This document shows, in pieces, positions 32,298 through 45,510 of a DNA stretch of 64,000 nt (positions within the stretch are counted from its first letter, which is position 1; each line of letters opens with the position of its first letter). The notes under the pieces were generated by a model, which saw nothing but the letters and a program-made list of their open reading frames with translations, was not told the origin of the DNA and searched no databases. Source of the DNA: Spirodela intermedia (lineage: Eukaryota > Streptophyta > Magnoliopsida > Alismatales > Araceae); the NCBI GenBank assembly GCA_902729315.2, contig LR746278.1, forward strand, positions 2,675,501-2,739,500. Direction: 5' to 3'. A program made the position numbers and the translations under genes.

Positions 32298-33470
32298 TCA
32301 TGTCCCTTGGCCTTTAGAAGTATTGCTGTATGGTGTAAGAGAGGGGAATGAGGGCACAGACTTGAGAACAAACTTGCGGAGCTTCGGGCTGCGAGAAGAG
32401 CTGGGAATCATCTCATCCGGGTACTTGTGCGGAGGAGACACTCTCTTCTTATTGGGTGACCCGACCTTCGGTCCCCTGTCGGGCATGCCGTCATCTCTGA
32501 GGATATCTGGTGTGTCGTCATCGTAAGCATTCGGCGCCCCACAGTCTGAACAAGATTCCAAAGCAAACTTGGTCTGACAGAAATTGGGCGCTGGTGTGAT
32601 GGGTGAGCTGCGCTTCAATGGGGGACTTTTACGTCCTCGGAGAACTGGTTTTGTTCTCTCTCGGGGGTCAACGGTTGAGGCATTTGTCAACGGACTGAGG
32701 CTGCAGATGTCTCCAAATCTGTCCCATCTGGGTGAAAACACGTCCATTTCAGCCGCATCGTAAGCGTTTCTGCCCCTGGCTTTGCTAGCGGGAGAGAACT
32801 GGGAGCGAGTAGAGGCCGCGGATTCAGGTGAAGAGAGGTATTTTCGAGCAGGAAACTGGGATTTTGACACGTTAATGCCACTGTTCCAGCAAGCAACAGC
32901 GGAGAGAAATGAGTATATGCAACGATAAATGCCCATTAGATATCCGAGTTCAAGATCTCGGGGAGAAGGGGGGGGAGCTTACTTGGAGCCTTCAACCATG
33001 GGAGTGAAGGGGGAAAGATGCAGGAGTTTTGGCATCTCGGTCTGGACATCCTCTTCCTCTGCAATGAGATATACACTTCTTTCGTATTTTTCATTCGAAG
33101 TTTTTCTATGATCAAATTCGCTGTACTCGGCGCCTGAAAAGCATTGCATTACTTGATTTCAGACGTAGTCCAATCACCATCATGAAGCATTTATACGTCA
33201 AATAGATGAGAATTTAGGAAAAAAGGACATACGAAGTAGCATGAAGACCACATAAAAGCTGAGAAAGGAGAAAAGGATACGACTGCAAAGAGGAGGGTAA
33301 AACCAGACAGAATCCTCGTCACATCTACCAAGGTAGAAGACAGGCAAAGGAGAGAGAAAACAAAAAGAAGAGGTTTTCCTTATCTTTGATCACATAAAAA
33401 AGGCCAACCCGAAGATGATATACATTGCTTCCAAGCAGTAGGAAACAAACAGACTAGCCATATTAATCTT

Positions 33471-33545
<75 letters not shown>

Positions 33546-36500
33546 CTCGTCCCCCCTTCCTCCACGTGGCCTTTAGGGTAGCTTCCAAGAGTATTAGCCA
33601 CCAGTCAAGCTCAGAGAGACTACGGGATACGAAGAGCTAATTTTATAGCAAACCAATAATACTGTCCGAGTGAAGAGCTCACTCAATGTTGGACTGTATT
33701 GCACATGATCTTCCACATGACATTCATACTTCATGCCTTGTAACTAAAATCCATGGTTACCTCATGCAAACTACAAAATTGGGCTCTTCCACATGTGGGC
33801 AGCCTCGTCAGCCAGTTTTCGTGTTTTTTTTTATTATTATTATTATTTTTTATAGCGGGGGAGGGGAGGGGTTGGTGGGTGTGGGGGTTCATATTCCAAC
33901 CCATTCTCTATCACCATAATATCTTCCAAAGGGATTTAACAGTGACTAGCTTTCTAACATTCTATATCCCACTTATTTTATCGACTTGATTTTGATTTAC
34001 CATGGTACACTGAAGGATATAAAGCCGTTCAACATATTCAGAATTTTCTCTCTCAACAGAGTTCGTTCTATTGTCCTCCAGAACTTCCAATTTTTCTTGC
34101 CACCTAGACCCAGCTAACCACACCTGTTTAAGCTAAAAATTTCAAGAAATGCCACTTCGAGGACGGAATGAACACTTATCGATAGCTGTCCCCATGTTGC
34201 AATCGATGCCATCAACTCCAAACAAAAACAGTGTGGAATCTAGAAAATACATAATAATCAATTGAATAAATGAAGAAAAAATAATAAAAAGGATCAAAAT
34301 AAAATACCACAACGCCAACAGGAGGTAAGTAAAGAGGGCATACATTAATGAAACGGAAATAAATAAATACAAAGTTTCAAAGAATGAAGGCTGTAGAATT
34401 TGACCTTATCATCAACTCGTAAGATGATTTCGCGTTTCATTTATTTTATTTGTTATCGGGATGTTTGAGACGTATTTATTTTTATTGAGCTCAGTGGTAT
34501 AGAGTATGAGGTTATTTAAATTTAGATCTTCCTGGCGACCATGGTCTTTCAAAATGTAACAGCATGACAACAGTATATCATTGATTAAATGTGCCCAAAA
34601 ACATGAAGTGCATAATAACATTGTTTACTTTTTTTTACTTGATCTGTGCACTGATGATTTAGAATATCTGTAGCGTTACGTAGACTTATTTCATCAAATA
34701 TAATAAGGATCATTTTTATGGGATTTAAGTACCTAAGCACCCTCATTAACCATCCCATAAGAAAGGAATTTCATTTCACTCGAAATGAGACACTCTACAA
34801 ATGTTGGATTCAGCTCATTCGAAACTTTTTTCCCCGCCTCCACTCAACCCATTATGGACTGGGTTTTCAAATGGCCATCTGAGACCTCATCATCAGTGGC
34901 TTGAAAAAAATAGGCGGTAAAATAAAGATACTTAATAGTTCAGATGTGATTATAGAAAATTCATCTAAATGTATATATCGGTACATTATACTGAACTTTG
35001 AGGTCTGTAAAAATTTCCATGCGAATCCAACACTAATGACTTTACCTCAGCATCTTCTTGGGGAGGAACGCAGGTGGGTTTCGCAGCAACAGGCAATTGC
35101 AACAATGCTTTTGACAGTGACAGCAGTGGTTGATTTTTATTTATTCGCCAGCTCTTTCTCCAGTCATTGGAGAAAAAGTCAGGGACCTTTCCAAGCCTTC
35201 AAGGAGCCAAAACTTGGCGAATACAAACGAGATTAGCCAACTTCCAATTTAAGTTTTTCCCATTTTAATGGGGAATTTGATCTTCACTACACTTCAGGCG
35301 CAATCAATTTTTTTCTAGCCCGGTTTTATGCAATTTAGTCGGCATACATCATAACATTTCTTCTAGTATGTTCATCATCATAGCATCCAAAATATGTCTC
35401 TTATTTTTTTCATGAAATATAGAATCCCATTCGCAAAAGAACTCATTGATAGACAGAATAGTCACCACCACTTTGAAGCGCAACTTAAATCAGGAGAGAC
35501 ACTGAAGACTTGAGAATAGATTAATAACTATGTCCGAGTAATAACTAATGCAGTGAAAATAGAGAATTTAGAATATCAAAGGCTTGTAGACAATGGCAAC
35601 ATACCAAATGAAGACGATTAAAGTATGATGATCAGAGTTGGCAAAAGCCAATCCAGTAGGTGAGGCAGCGTGTCCGGTCCCCATTCAACTAATTTATGAG
35701 CAAACCACATAGGGACAAATGAACTGATTTATGGGCTAAATCAATCTGAAAGTTTATTCTAGAGGTGTGGCTAAAATTCGGGATGATCTGATATAATCTT
35801 TTTTAGATCAACCAGTTTCCAATAGTGAGACTATTGGATGAAGAAAATGGTAGTTTGACTAATTAGCATATGACAGAAGAAAAGAAGAGTAGAGAAAAGA
35901 GTAAAAAATAAAAAACTAAATTAGATGTGTCACAGGTAGATGAAGCTTGGAGAACAACAGCTTGTCCAAGTAAAGACGGCAGCACTGAGGATGAACGGAG
36001 ATCTGAGCTAGCTGAAAGCATTCCACTCAGGCTTACTGAGGATGAATCACTAGAGCTCACTAATCATTTTACACAGGACGAGGTGAAGGCAGTTTTTTTG
36101 AATTTATCAAGGGACAAACATCCTTGCAGATGGATTTCCCATAATTTCTTCAAAGCCGTTTTGGAATCATTAAACAAAATTTGGCAAAAAAAGCAGTGCA
36201 GGAGCTCAACGAGGAGAAACATCATTTGAGCACCCAGAACATAATCAATGAGTTGATGAACTCTAAAGCCATTTGACTTGCTAACCGTATATTTAAAGTT
36301 ATTGAAATATTGCCAGCTGTACGGCTTGAGATAGTGATTAAAAGTTGATATATATGTAAGAATCAGAGAGCCTTCATCAAGGAAAGGCAGATTAAGAAAA
36401 AACTTTCAGTAGTTTATGAGTGTATTGACGTCATGAAGTCTAAATAATGGAAGGATTTTGATTATCAAATTGGACTTCGAAAAAGCATATGACAAGATGA

Positions 36501-39500
36501 GATGGGATTGCCTTTTAGAAGTGTTCAAGAAGACGAACTTTGATGACAATGGCTTTGTCGAACGTAGTCATATGTTATCATTGACAGATAAAACTTTTCC
36601 TTACTCAGAATCGAGTCTACATTCCCGTCCATCAAGGAACTGAATAGGGCAATCCCATAGGCTGTTCCCACTTCTGTGGCCAAAGTCATGCCTTAGGTAT
36701 TCTCCTCCTCAGGTTCGTTAAATTCATCAAAAACCCATAGATCATTCTGGTTGTCTGCACGAGCAATGTATAGGATTAATGATGAACCCTCAACCAACTT
36801 TCATAACGGAAGAGCTCTTTTTCATAGTGACCCTTTCTCTGTTTTATTCTTCCAAGTTATAGAAGTATTCAATAAGATTTCAAGAACAACCAAAGCTTTA
36901 GGGCATGCCAAGACATTATATTCCGGACATAGAAGCTGGGATTTTCGATTTTCAAAGCCTAATATTGAGATGACATTATATATTTTTCATCAATGGAAGA
37001 AGAAATGTTAGAGTTTCTTGAAGACGAATTTGATTGATACTGGCTACGAATATTGATAATCTAGAGGTCCGATGGCCTCCATTGATACCGGGATGAGGTA
37101 TAGGAAGCTTGTATTCGCCTCATGTGGGATTAAATCTCATTACCTGTAACATTCTTCTTGGGGTCAGTAGAAACTAAAGCCTGAATCTGAAGGCAGATTA
37201 AAGACAATAGAACAGTAAATTTGCCAGTGCTTAGTAAGACTGGCTTTCCAGCTTGTAGATCTACTATTTCTCTTTACTTCAAACCATAAAAGTGCACCAA
37301 AATAATTAGAGATTATTCAATTTAGAATAATGTTAGACACAGATTAGCATACGGTCAATTGGGAGGAATAAGGAGGTTATGGTTAGAGATTATTGACTCG
37401 AAGCACTAAAAAGTGAAAGCGACTTTAGAGACGACAACCTATGATTAACCTAAATAATTCTAAAATGTTGAGATCCATTCTGCAAGTTCAGTACGTAGTG
37501 TTGGCTGGCGGTAATTTCGTTTGAGGAATAGTCTAAGGACATTTTCGACAGACGGATGGTGTGGGAGCTTTTCCTATCATGAAAAATTTCAGGTGATTCC
37601 AAGTATAGCAATTAGCTCTGGCGCCACAATGATCAAGTCTTTTGACCATCCTGTGATCGGTAGGCATTACCATCAAGGTCTTGCAAGAAACCTTCTCAAA
37701 GAAGACACCGGATACTGCCATATTTCTTATGCGCATTGCTTAATTGGAGTTCGCCCTTAGATATCTTGTAAAGGTAAAGAAAAATCAAACAAGAGTATCT
37801 TGTGATAAGGTGACTTTTCTATCTTGAGAGCAACGGTAACAGAATTTGTCTCCAACTTCTAGATATCTTGGTGTTGTGAGTTTTTCGAGAGATAACAATA
37901 AACCTCATAACTGATTCGTGGTACTATGAACTCCAAAAAAAAGAAAAAAATTAATACCCCAAGAACATTGAGCACATGTGCTTGCACTTCAAACCTTTAA
38001 AGGAATCGAAGGCATTTTGAATGCTCATATCATCTAGAAGTAGAGAAAGAGTTTCGAAAGATTTTATGATCAAGATTGGACAAAAATTATCCCATGAACT
38101 TAGGGCATATAAAAAGAAATAATTTAAGTCAAATTAACGACAAAGAACCTATATCCATAATATTAGAAATTACATACCATCTTTTGTGCCATAGCTGTTT
38201 TTGCATCCTTCACACCGGCATCCCAAAGAACACCCAACTTTGGACTTTAAGACAAGTTGTAACCGGTAGTCAGAGTATGTCAAATGTAGGATATAAGAAA
38301 AGGCAATTAATGATGCAATTGAAGAAAAAAACCTGAAAGCATTCACAGTATTTTTTCAGACACTGAGATCTCTTGCAGTTGCATCCTCTTTTATGTCTGG
38401 CAGATGCAGGAGTGTGTTTGTCATCATCCTGATAGGTCAAAGTTAGGCCACTATAGTTCTTCATATTTATGTCAACTGCTGACAGGAACACTTACCCCAC
38501 TGACTCTTGATGCTGCAGCATCATGAACTACGACTTTGGGAGCAAATGCTAGCGGATTACGAGTCTCTATCTGTTGCCGAGTTTCCAAGACAGTATCTTC
38601 ATAGTCTGGACGGTTCAAACACCCTTGGCAGGCGCAAGTATCAGTGCAATACATTCCCGCAGCAAAACAGTCACAATACCTGGAAAGCGAAACGTTTCCC
38701 AATCAATTAGGGGATAAGTGAAACATTGAAAAAGGTGCATGTCCATTTCCTAGCTCAGAGAAAACTTACAACTTCAAGCATTTCGATTTCTTGCAATTGC
38801 AGCGTTTGCAGCCATCATTCTCAGGTGATTTTTTACTGCGGAGCATGAATTAAGACATAATGCAAGTGAAAAAATGAAGATGTCAAACTTGAAAAATGAA
38901 TAGAAAAAAATTACCTTTTCTTCTTGGGGCTCATCTCATTTAAATCCTCGGATCTCCAAGAACCTTCGGGATCCCTTTTCACGCTAGAAGGAGCAGCGAC
39001 TTGGCTAACAAACGTTGGTGGCAGGCAGGTTTTCAAAGGATTTACTATCAGTGTGTATTGCAGGCTAAGAGAGTAGTTCGACACTGTAATATCCAGATTC
39101 TTTTGTTGATCGTGTTCACTTTTATCAATAGAACTACAAACCAAAGCAGAATGAGAATTCACATCTGTCTGAACGGAAACATTGCTCGTTAAGGTCATAG
39201 AAGTTGAGCAACCTTTAGAGTCAATCATATTCTGATCACTGGAACAAAGTCCCTTTTCCAACTGTGAAGTCAAGGAATCTTTCCCTAAATCTCTGTCCAC
39301 TAATTGCGTGTTTACGTTGCAATCCTTAGCAAGAGCATTTCCAACGCTATTTAAATGTAAGCCAATACCAGCTGGTCTCGGATCCGTTGCAGAGGAGCTT
39401 CCATTCTTCTGAATTGACAAATCAAACCTATCCGCATTGGCTTCTGCAGTTTGATGCTTACAGAAAGGTGGTTTGCACAAAGCATGCGCAGAAGAGTCGG

Positions 39501-42500
39501 GATCTTTCTGAAAGTGAGATAAATCAGGTGAAAAGTAGGCAAGCACGTTGTCAGAGGCTCCAACTGATTCATTGTGTGATGCATTTCGCGTTTCCAGGTC
39601 TAAAGAGCCTGAAGGAGACTCAGCTTTTAGGATCCTCTCATCAATGTTGCATAGGCTTCTGCTGGATTCAAGGTTCGTCACTTGAACAGCAGAATGCATA
39701 AATTCAAGGCGTCTCCGCATTGCATACACAAGTTGGCATCCCTCCTACATTGAATCCCAATGTTAACAGTGCGGTATAGCTTATGTAGAAAACTAAGATC
39801 TTAAGATCAATATTTTAAAAGCACTCGATTTAAAGGAAAGTATACGAATCATGAAAAATAAATGTCTTGGAGGCCAAGTGTACTTTAAAGGATTCAACTA
39901 AAAGAATAGAAAACTTAAAGGAATTGAAGAGAATCCTCACAGCATATTACGATGTAACATTAAGATCTCAATTACGGAGTCAAAGACAGGCAATCCAGCT
40001 GTTACAAAAGTTCACGAGAAAAAAATCATAATTCATGCTAAAAAAGTCTGATTGGAAATACGCATGGACAAAAAGAGCCATAAAGAAAAACTCTGAGCTA
40101 CTATATTCATTTGTAAGTACAAAGTAATTTAAAACGAATAACATTACAGGAATTCACATAAAAGGTCCGTTAGTCTCGGACAAAGTTGATGTTATCCTCG
40201 ATGGACACGCAAGTCGGTAAGTTTATCAGCGGCAAGCAGACTACTTCTACCAGAATAAGTGACTTTGGCTGTATCGAAGCCAATATCATTCAAACCATAT
40301 GTAGATAAGAAACCTTCGTGAATGGAACTGCGTTCAAATTGGTCCCTCAAAATCTGATACGAGATCAAGTAATATGGGACAATTGGGTTAGACTTAGCAA
40401 TTCCACTGTGGTACCAACCAGCTCGAATTTTCTTTTCCATAATCAATCAAAAAACTCAGGACCATATTGTCATATGCCAAAGACTAGGAACGACCTGGAA
40501 TAAGTTTGAAGGTTTGTTGGCCAATCAGTTGAATAATGGAGGTTACTCCATGCAAAACATCATCTGCAGTAAGGCTGTGTCAAGTGACCTGGCTATATTC
40601 ATTATGAATTGATATTATACCAGGTAAGAAACCACAACGTTTCTTGCAATGTAAAATGGACATCAATATGCCGCAATATAGAGTGCTTCAGGACTTTTTC
40701 CAGTGATGCATAATTTGGGACAGAGGTCCTATGCTACCCCCAAACAACCCGTATGTATTTATTCATCTAGGGTGTATATGGATTGCAAAGAGAGACCTCA
40801 CACACCAAAGCCACAAAAAGGAACAAGTTGAACCAGCATTGGAGAAGAGGCCAAGTTGTCCTAAAAAAAGTCGCATCCTTCTTACATTGATAGTGCTTCA
40901 ATTGAGGAAGACAACAAATTAAGACAAATCTGGGTGAAGATGCTTTTGATTGCAGGGAACCAAGTAGCTCTTCTATTTATTCCTCCAGAGGCATTTTGTC
41001 CATTTTGATAAAAAAATTCTATATTTTTCTAAATAGAATACTATTCACATCTAATCAAGGAGTCTAGGAACATGATCCTCAAGTAATGATTTGCTTGTGC
41101 GCTTATTAGTTTTACATTTCTCTTTTCCCTCAGACTTCTTTCCATGAAATATGCCCCACGTCAATAGATAGTTTTTTTTCATGAAGAGATGAGAGGTCAC
41201 AAATCTGTAAGAGGTATTGGGCCATCCAGCTCCAAAGGAATTAGCAATGAGTAGATTAAGCCCATCTTTATAATAATAAGTTTACTTTTCTAATAATCAA
41301 CAGAGGAGAATTCTTAAAACGCCCCTCCATGAGCAAGCCGACTTGGAGCTATTTCAAGTAGACAATATCGTAGGTGTGTTCATCATCGGAATAACTATTG
41401 GCTTTGATACCATGTCAGAGTTATTGGAACATCCAGTTCAATAATCAATGCAGGACTGCTGTTAACAAACACATACCCATTGTGGCTTTGAAGACAAACA
41501 CGCTTGTTCATTGGAAACTCCAATTTTGATGGATGAACTACAGAGAGATGTGGAGTTGCATTGCTGGCTTTCATCCGGAAGAGCAACCTCCAACGATTTT
41601 GGTTGTACCTGCGAGTTACTGTCCCATTCCATACTCTGATCCCTTTCAGTTAAAACATCAGCATCATTAGAGCAGTCCAGGGGAATGGTAGATTTTTCCT
41701 TTTTGCTAAACTCTGAATCATCTTCCACGCTCTCTGGCACCACAGAAATATCAGAATTAGCAGTATGGCCCTCCGTGAGCTGGAAACCATGCAAATCAGA
41801 AGCAAGGACCTTGGAGGGATTATACTTCATGGCAGTCTGGGCCACCAGTTTAGTGCAAGGACTCAATTGTCTATCATTATTTTCACAACAATCATCAGCA
41901 ACATTTATCGAATCTTTGTCCTGATCACAGTTCATTTGTATAAGTGGGATGTCCAGTTCTGGATTTTCTTCTGCTTGACATACCATTGTTGGCGATTCCA
42001 CACTCTCAAGTTCACCATTCTTAATATTCCCAACCTGAGGATAAAACTTCTTGCTTGCCTCTGTACTGCTATTACTGACAACTTCTACAACTTGTGGAGG
42101 ATAATGAGCTGGAAACTTATCAAAATAATCGTTTGTTTTTCTGTCTCCTTCTTGATAAGAGAGGATCTCATTGATATAGCCTGAAGAATTACAGCCTTGA
42201 AATTGAACAGGTTCAACTTTAGGAGTTTTGTTAGGACTACCAAATCCACCCTGAGAAGGCAGACCTAATTCAATGGCCTGATCCAAGCAAGGATTCGATA
42301 AAGCTGAGGAATTGACAGAATCTTCAACTGGATCTGCGAAAAATTCATCAACGCAATCTGATGGACTGCTGCAAGACAGAAGTCGGGTGGGATGTTCACA
42401 ATTAGTGCTCATCGTGCAAGGAACCATGATTGACTGAGAGGTGTCACCTCCATAGTGAGATGTCTTCTCTAAGATCTCCCTAATATTACCAGTATATCCT

Positions 42501-44381
42501 AGAGAAAACTTCCCTGAATCAGGAGACAGATGCTGAGATCTGCACAGACAATGCATAAATAAGCAGATGCTGATTCTCAAAGGAAAAGGTGATTATCAAT
42601 CAGATGAAAATAATGCCGGTATGGACATCACCTTTTCAAAAATTTATCCTTCCGTACTGGATTAACGTGTGGTGATCTGAATACAGGTGATGGAGACGGA
42701 AAGCTAAGCTCCCGAATTGCAGAGGGAGCACACACATCACTTGTCAGCTTTATCGGTGACAAATTGCTAACATAAGTAAAAAAGGGTGACTCCTAAATGA
42801 CAAAACGCCAAGGTTAGAAACCTGCATTGCAAAGTAAGATCAAGACTAACAGCAACAGCAACAGCATCATCATCATTACCAGCAAGAAAGAAATCCCAGA
42901 TTAATGTGGAGAGGTAAAACAGGCCACAAAAACCAATGAAAAGAAATTTTGATGTCCAAATATCCTAAACATTATTTTTGTGAGATTGAAGCCATAAAAT
43001 TCGTTGTCAAGGTATCACATAGGCAACAGCATAGACAAAAAGGCAGACATATTGATCACATATCAAGTCAAATTAGCCAGTAGGCTTAGCATCTTTTTGT
43101 AAACCTCGATTTTTCTGCAAGTGTCATATCAGGAATGTTGCTCAGAGAAAATTAACATTGGCATGCCATCCTCAAATAATCATTTTCAGATGTTTATAAT
43201 AAGGTAAAGTTATTAGTAAATCAAAGAATGCTGGTAAAATTACATCACATGTATTTAATGACAACACACCAGATCTCATCGTTAAGCTCAATAACCTAAC
43301 GTGGTCAACGCAAATAACTATCTTTATTAGCATCATTGAAGTTATCACTCTACAAGAAAGGAACTAGGATTGTGAGATATGAACAAATATGGGGGAAAAC
43401 ATTTATGTAAGACATCTAAACACGAAGTTTTCCCCAAGATAAAAGGCCGTGTAATATCTGAAGCAAGTTTCCTTATTATACCAAATAAACGATCAAGTGC
43501 TTGAAATTATTTAAGTAAAGAATATGAACATTTCTTGTTTTTCGATTCATATGAATAAAACGTTTATGGACGTCAATGTATCAAGTTGGCCTGAGATAAA
43601 GTTGGTATAGAAAAAAAGATTTAAATTTTATATTATAACTTAAAAATTATTTCTTTTAGATATAGATGTCTCTTTAGAGCATAGCATGTCTCGATACCTT
43701 GAGAAGCAAATAGCTCACCAATATGCTTTGGATTTTCCTTAAGAACATGCCTTGATACCTAAGTGAAGGCAATAGCTCACCACCATGAATCGATTTATCA
43801 CCTTAACAACAACGGGTATTTATTTTGTATAAGCCGATTAAAGTGTTGACAATAAAAATAGTAAAAATCAAAAAAATCAAAAAAATAAAATCGAGACAAC
43901 ATATGACTCGTCAAACTTCCCCCACCCATTATCCCTAAATAAGCATAATATTACGGGCATAAACACCCTTCTTTATTATAGGGATGAACATCCTGAATGT
44001 CCCTCAGATATAGATGTATTCCCCTAGAATTAAAAAAACCTAAAAAGCGAGCCTGATCATGAACAGCTCAAGAAGGAAAATAGACACAACGACGAAACTT
44101 CTCAGAGAAACAAAGAAAAGGTGACAACGAACAGGAAAGGGAACCAAATCACATACGGGAAAGGGAAAAAATAGGAAAAATAGTTATAGGGCGCCGGAGT
44201 AACACTGAACAGACAAAGAAGCAACAATGCGGGGGAACTAAAGGATCAAAGAACGCGAGGATGTGGTAAAGAGAACAGAGCAAAAAAGCAAAAAAAAAGA
44301 AAAAACCTGGACACCAGAAGGAGAGGCGACGGTGGCGCTGAGGGCGGCGGGTGCGGGGACAGTGCTCTCCGGGGAATCCAT
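32298..44381 (-). CDS. TSO1: TSO1-like / tesmin CXC-domain (CPP) DNA-binding protein
   Basis: Ten exons: 44381-44307, 42792-42632, 42539-41477, 39744-38915, 38835-38770, 38679-38496, 38428-38333, 38244-38178, 33133-32983 and 32880-32298. They sum to 3276 nt (1091 aa) in frame. The N terminus carries [13 protein letters not shown], typical of TSO1-type proteins. A long Ser-rich region follows (exons 3-4), with MRRRLEF marking the conserved MRRRCLxFE block. The CRC module is CXC1 ([20 protein letters not shown]…CACQGC, about 718-753), the [10 protein letters not shown] linker, and CXC2 ([18 protein letters not shown]…[12 protein letters not shown], from about 806). The C-terminal exon is Ser/Pro-rich. 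These proteins bind TTYRAA-type CHR elements with zinc cysteines and act with DREAM/MYB3R complexes in cell-cycle and meristem control (family knowledge). The exon 8 acceptor (TTAAAG) is weak. Intron 8 is 5.0 kb and holds a LINE relic. Confidence 0.88.
33475..33544. repeat. (CT)n microsatellite in intron 8 of the CXC gene
   Basis: A CT run of about 70 bp, the longest simple repeat in the window, 340 bp into the large intron as seen from exon 9. Confidence 0.9.
34485..34545 (+). other. Weak tRNA-like box A (possible SINE relic) in the large intron
   Basis: TGAGCTCAGTGGTATAGAG resembles the box A region of tRNA-derived SINEs. The following GGTTATTTAAATTTAGATC could be a ruined box B. There is no clear tail, target duplication or cloverleaf, so this is only a possibility. 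Confidence 0.2.
35927..36640 (+). mobile_element. Decayed LINE reverse-transcriptase fragment, antisense in the CXC gene intron
   Basis: In order on the plus strand: a frame with [22 protein letters not shown] and LSRDKHP, matching the region of plant LINE pol before the RT palm. Then [10 protein letters not shown], then [11 protein letters not shown], and finally [22 protein letters not shown], the RT core motif ([16 protein letters not shown]). Stops and frame changes break it, so it is inactive. It lies antisense within intron 8 and probably explains much of the 5-kb intron. Downstream DNA to about 37780 may be more of the same element. Confidence 0.75.
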
Positions 44382-45510
44382 GGGACGAAGGGACGGCGCT
44401 CCCTACGGTCGCTCATTACTGCTTCCTGCAACCGATCGGAGAGTGGGGCATTTTTTTTCCTTCTTTCCTTCTATTTTACTCTCCCAACGAAAGATTTTTG
44501 TTTTTTCTTGAGGACGTAGAAGAGCGGGGGAGTGAGGCAGGATGTAACCTCTCAAATCGGCTTGCGCGCGAAGTAGACAATTCCAAAAATACCCCCATGC
44601 TCGGCGGCTGGACCGACGGCCACGTGCCTCGGACCGGGCAGTTTCATCGGAGTGCCGTCACCACCCACGAACATTACATCCTACGGTCCAGAATAAAAGA
44701 AATAAAAGAAAAAAATACTCTAAATTTACTCATTCCTGATATTATTATTCACTAGAATATTAATCGACCAGTTTATAATCAGATCGCGTGCTCTTTGGAG
44801 AAAACCGAGGGATTTCAATAATATTTTAATTTCGATGTGCTCTTTGGAGAACATCGAAAATTCATCCTAATAAACATCTGGGTACATATTCCAAAACGAT
44901 GGGTTATATACTAATAATAGTAATAAATATTAAGAGGGTGTTATTATTATTATATAATAAAGCACACTCATTAACATCGTTAATGCCTAATGATAAAAAA
45001 CATAAAAAACCATGGCGAAAATCCTGTACACAGGCGGAAAGATTAAATATTTAAGAATGTAGCTCCCAAAATTGTAGATATTTGGTCAACTAAATATAAT
45101 ACTGCAAAATATCTTATTTTATTATACTAATAATAATAATAATAATAATACTAACAAGGGGATGTGACCCACAAACTTATCATAAATTAATCGTTAAACA
45201 TGTAGATTATTCCTTATTATAAACCATTTATGATTTATAAATCAGATTTTTCATATTTAGTGCACAAAATTATAATAATTATGTGAAAATAAATACTACT
45301 AGATTGAAGTATACATTTTTAATATATAAATATATATTATATTCACAGAACTTTATGCACGAATGGTCATTCATCAAGCATCCACTGCAACGCCTAATCA
45401 AAACAAACTATGTATCAATGTCTGGGGGAGAACACAGTCACTGCTGTACTCTTCAGAGGTAGGGAGGCTGTGAATCCGGGAAATAACAAAAGGAGAAGGA
45501 AGTAGAATCC
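44382..45510. other. Intergenic region between CXC gene and RAN gene
   Basis: The left part (about 44382-44570) is the promoter/5' flank of the minus-strand CXC gene. The right part is AT-rich and becomes the RAN 3' UTR near 45420-45510. Short ATT/AAT runs occur at 45120-45150. No other gene was seen. Confidence 0.55.

Noticed and set aside
40192-40446. 84-aa minus-strand frame in an intron of the CXC gene
   Set aside because: It lies in intron 3, no family was recognised, and the in-frame gene model is complete without it.
43670-43800. Two similar segments with ATAGCTCACCA in intron 1 of the CXC gene
   Set aside because: Short, diverged and intronic. They are too weak to call an element.
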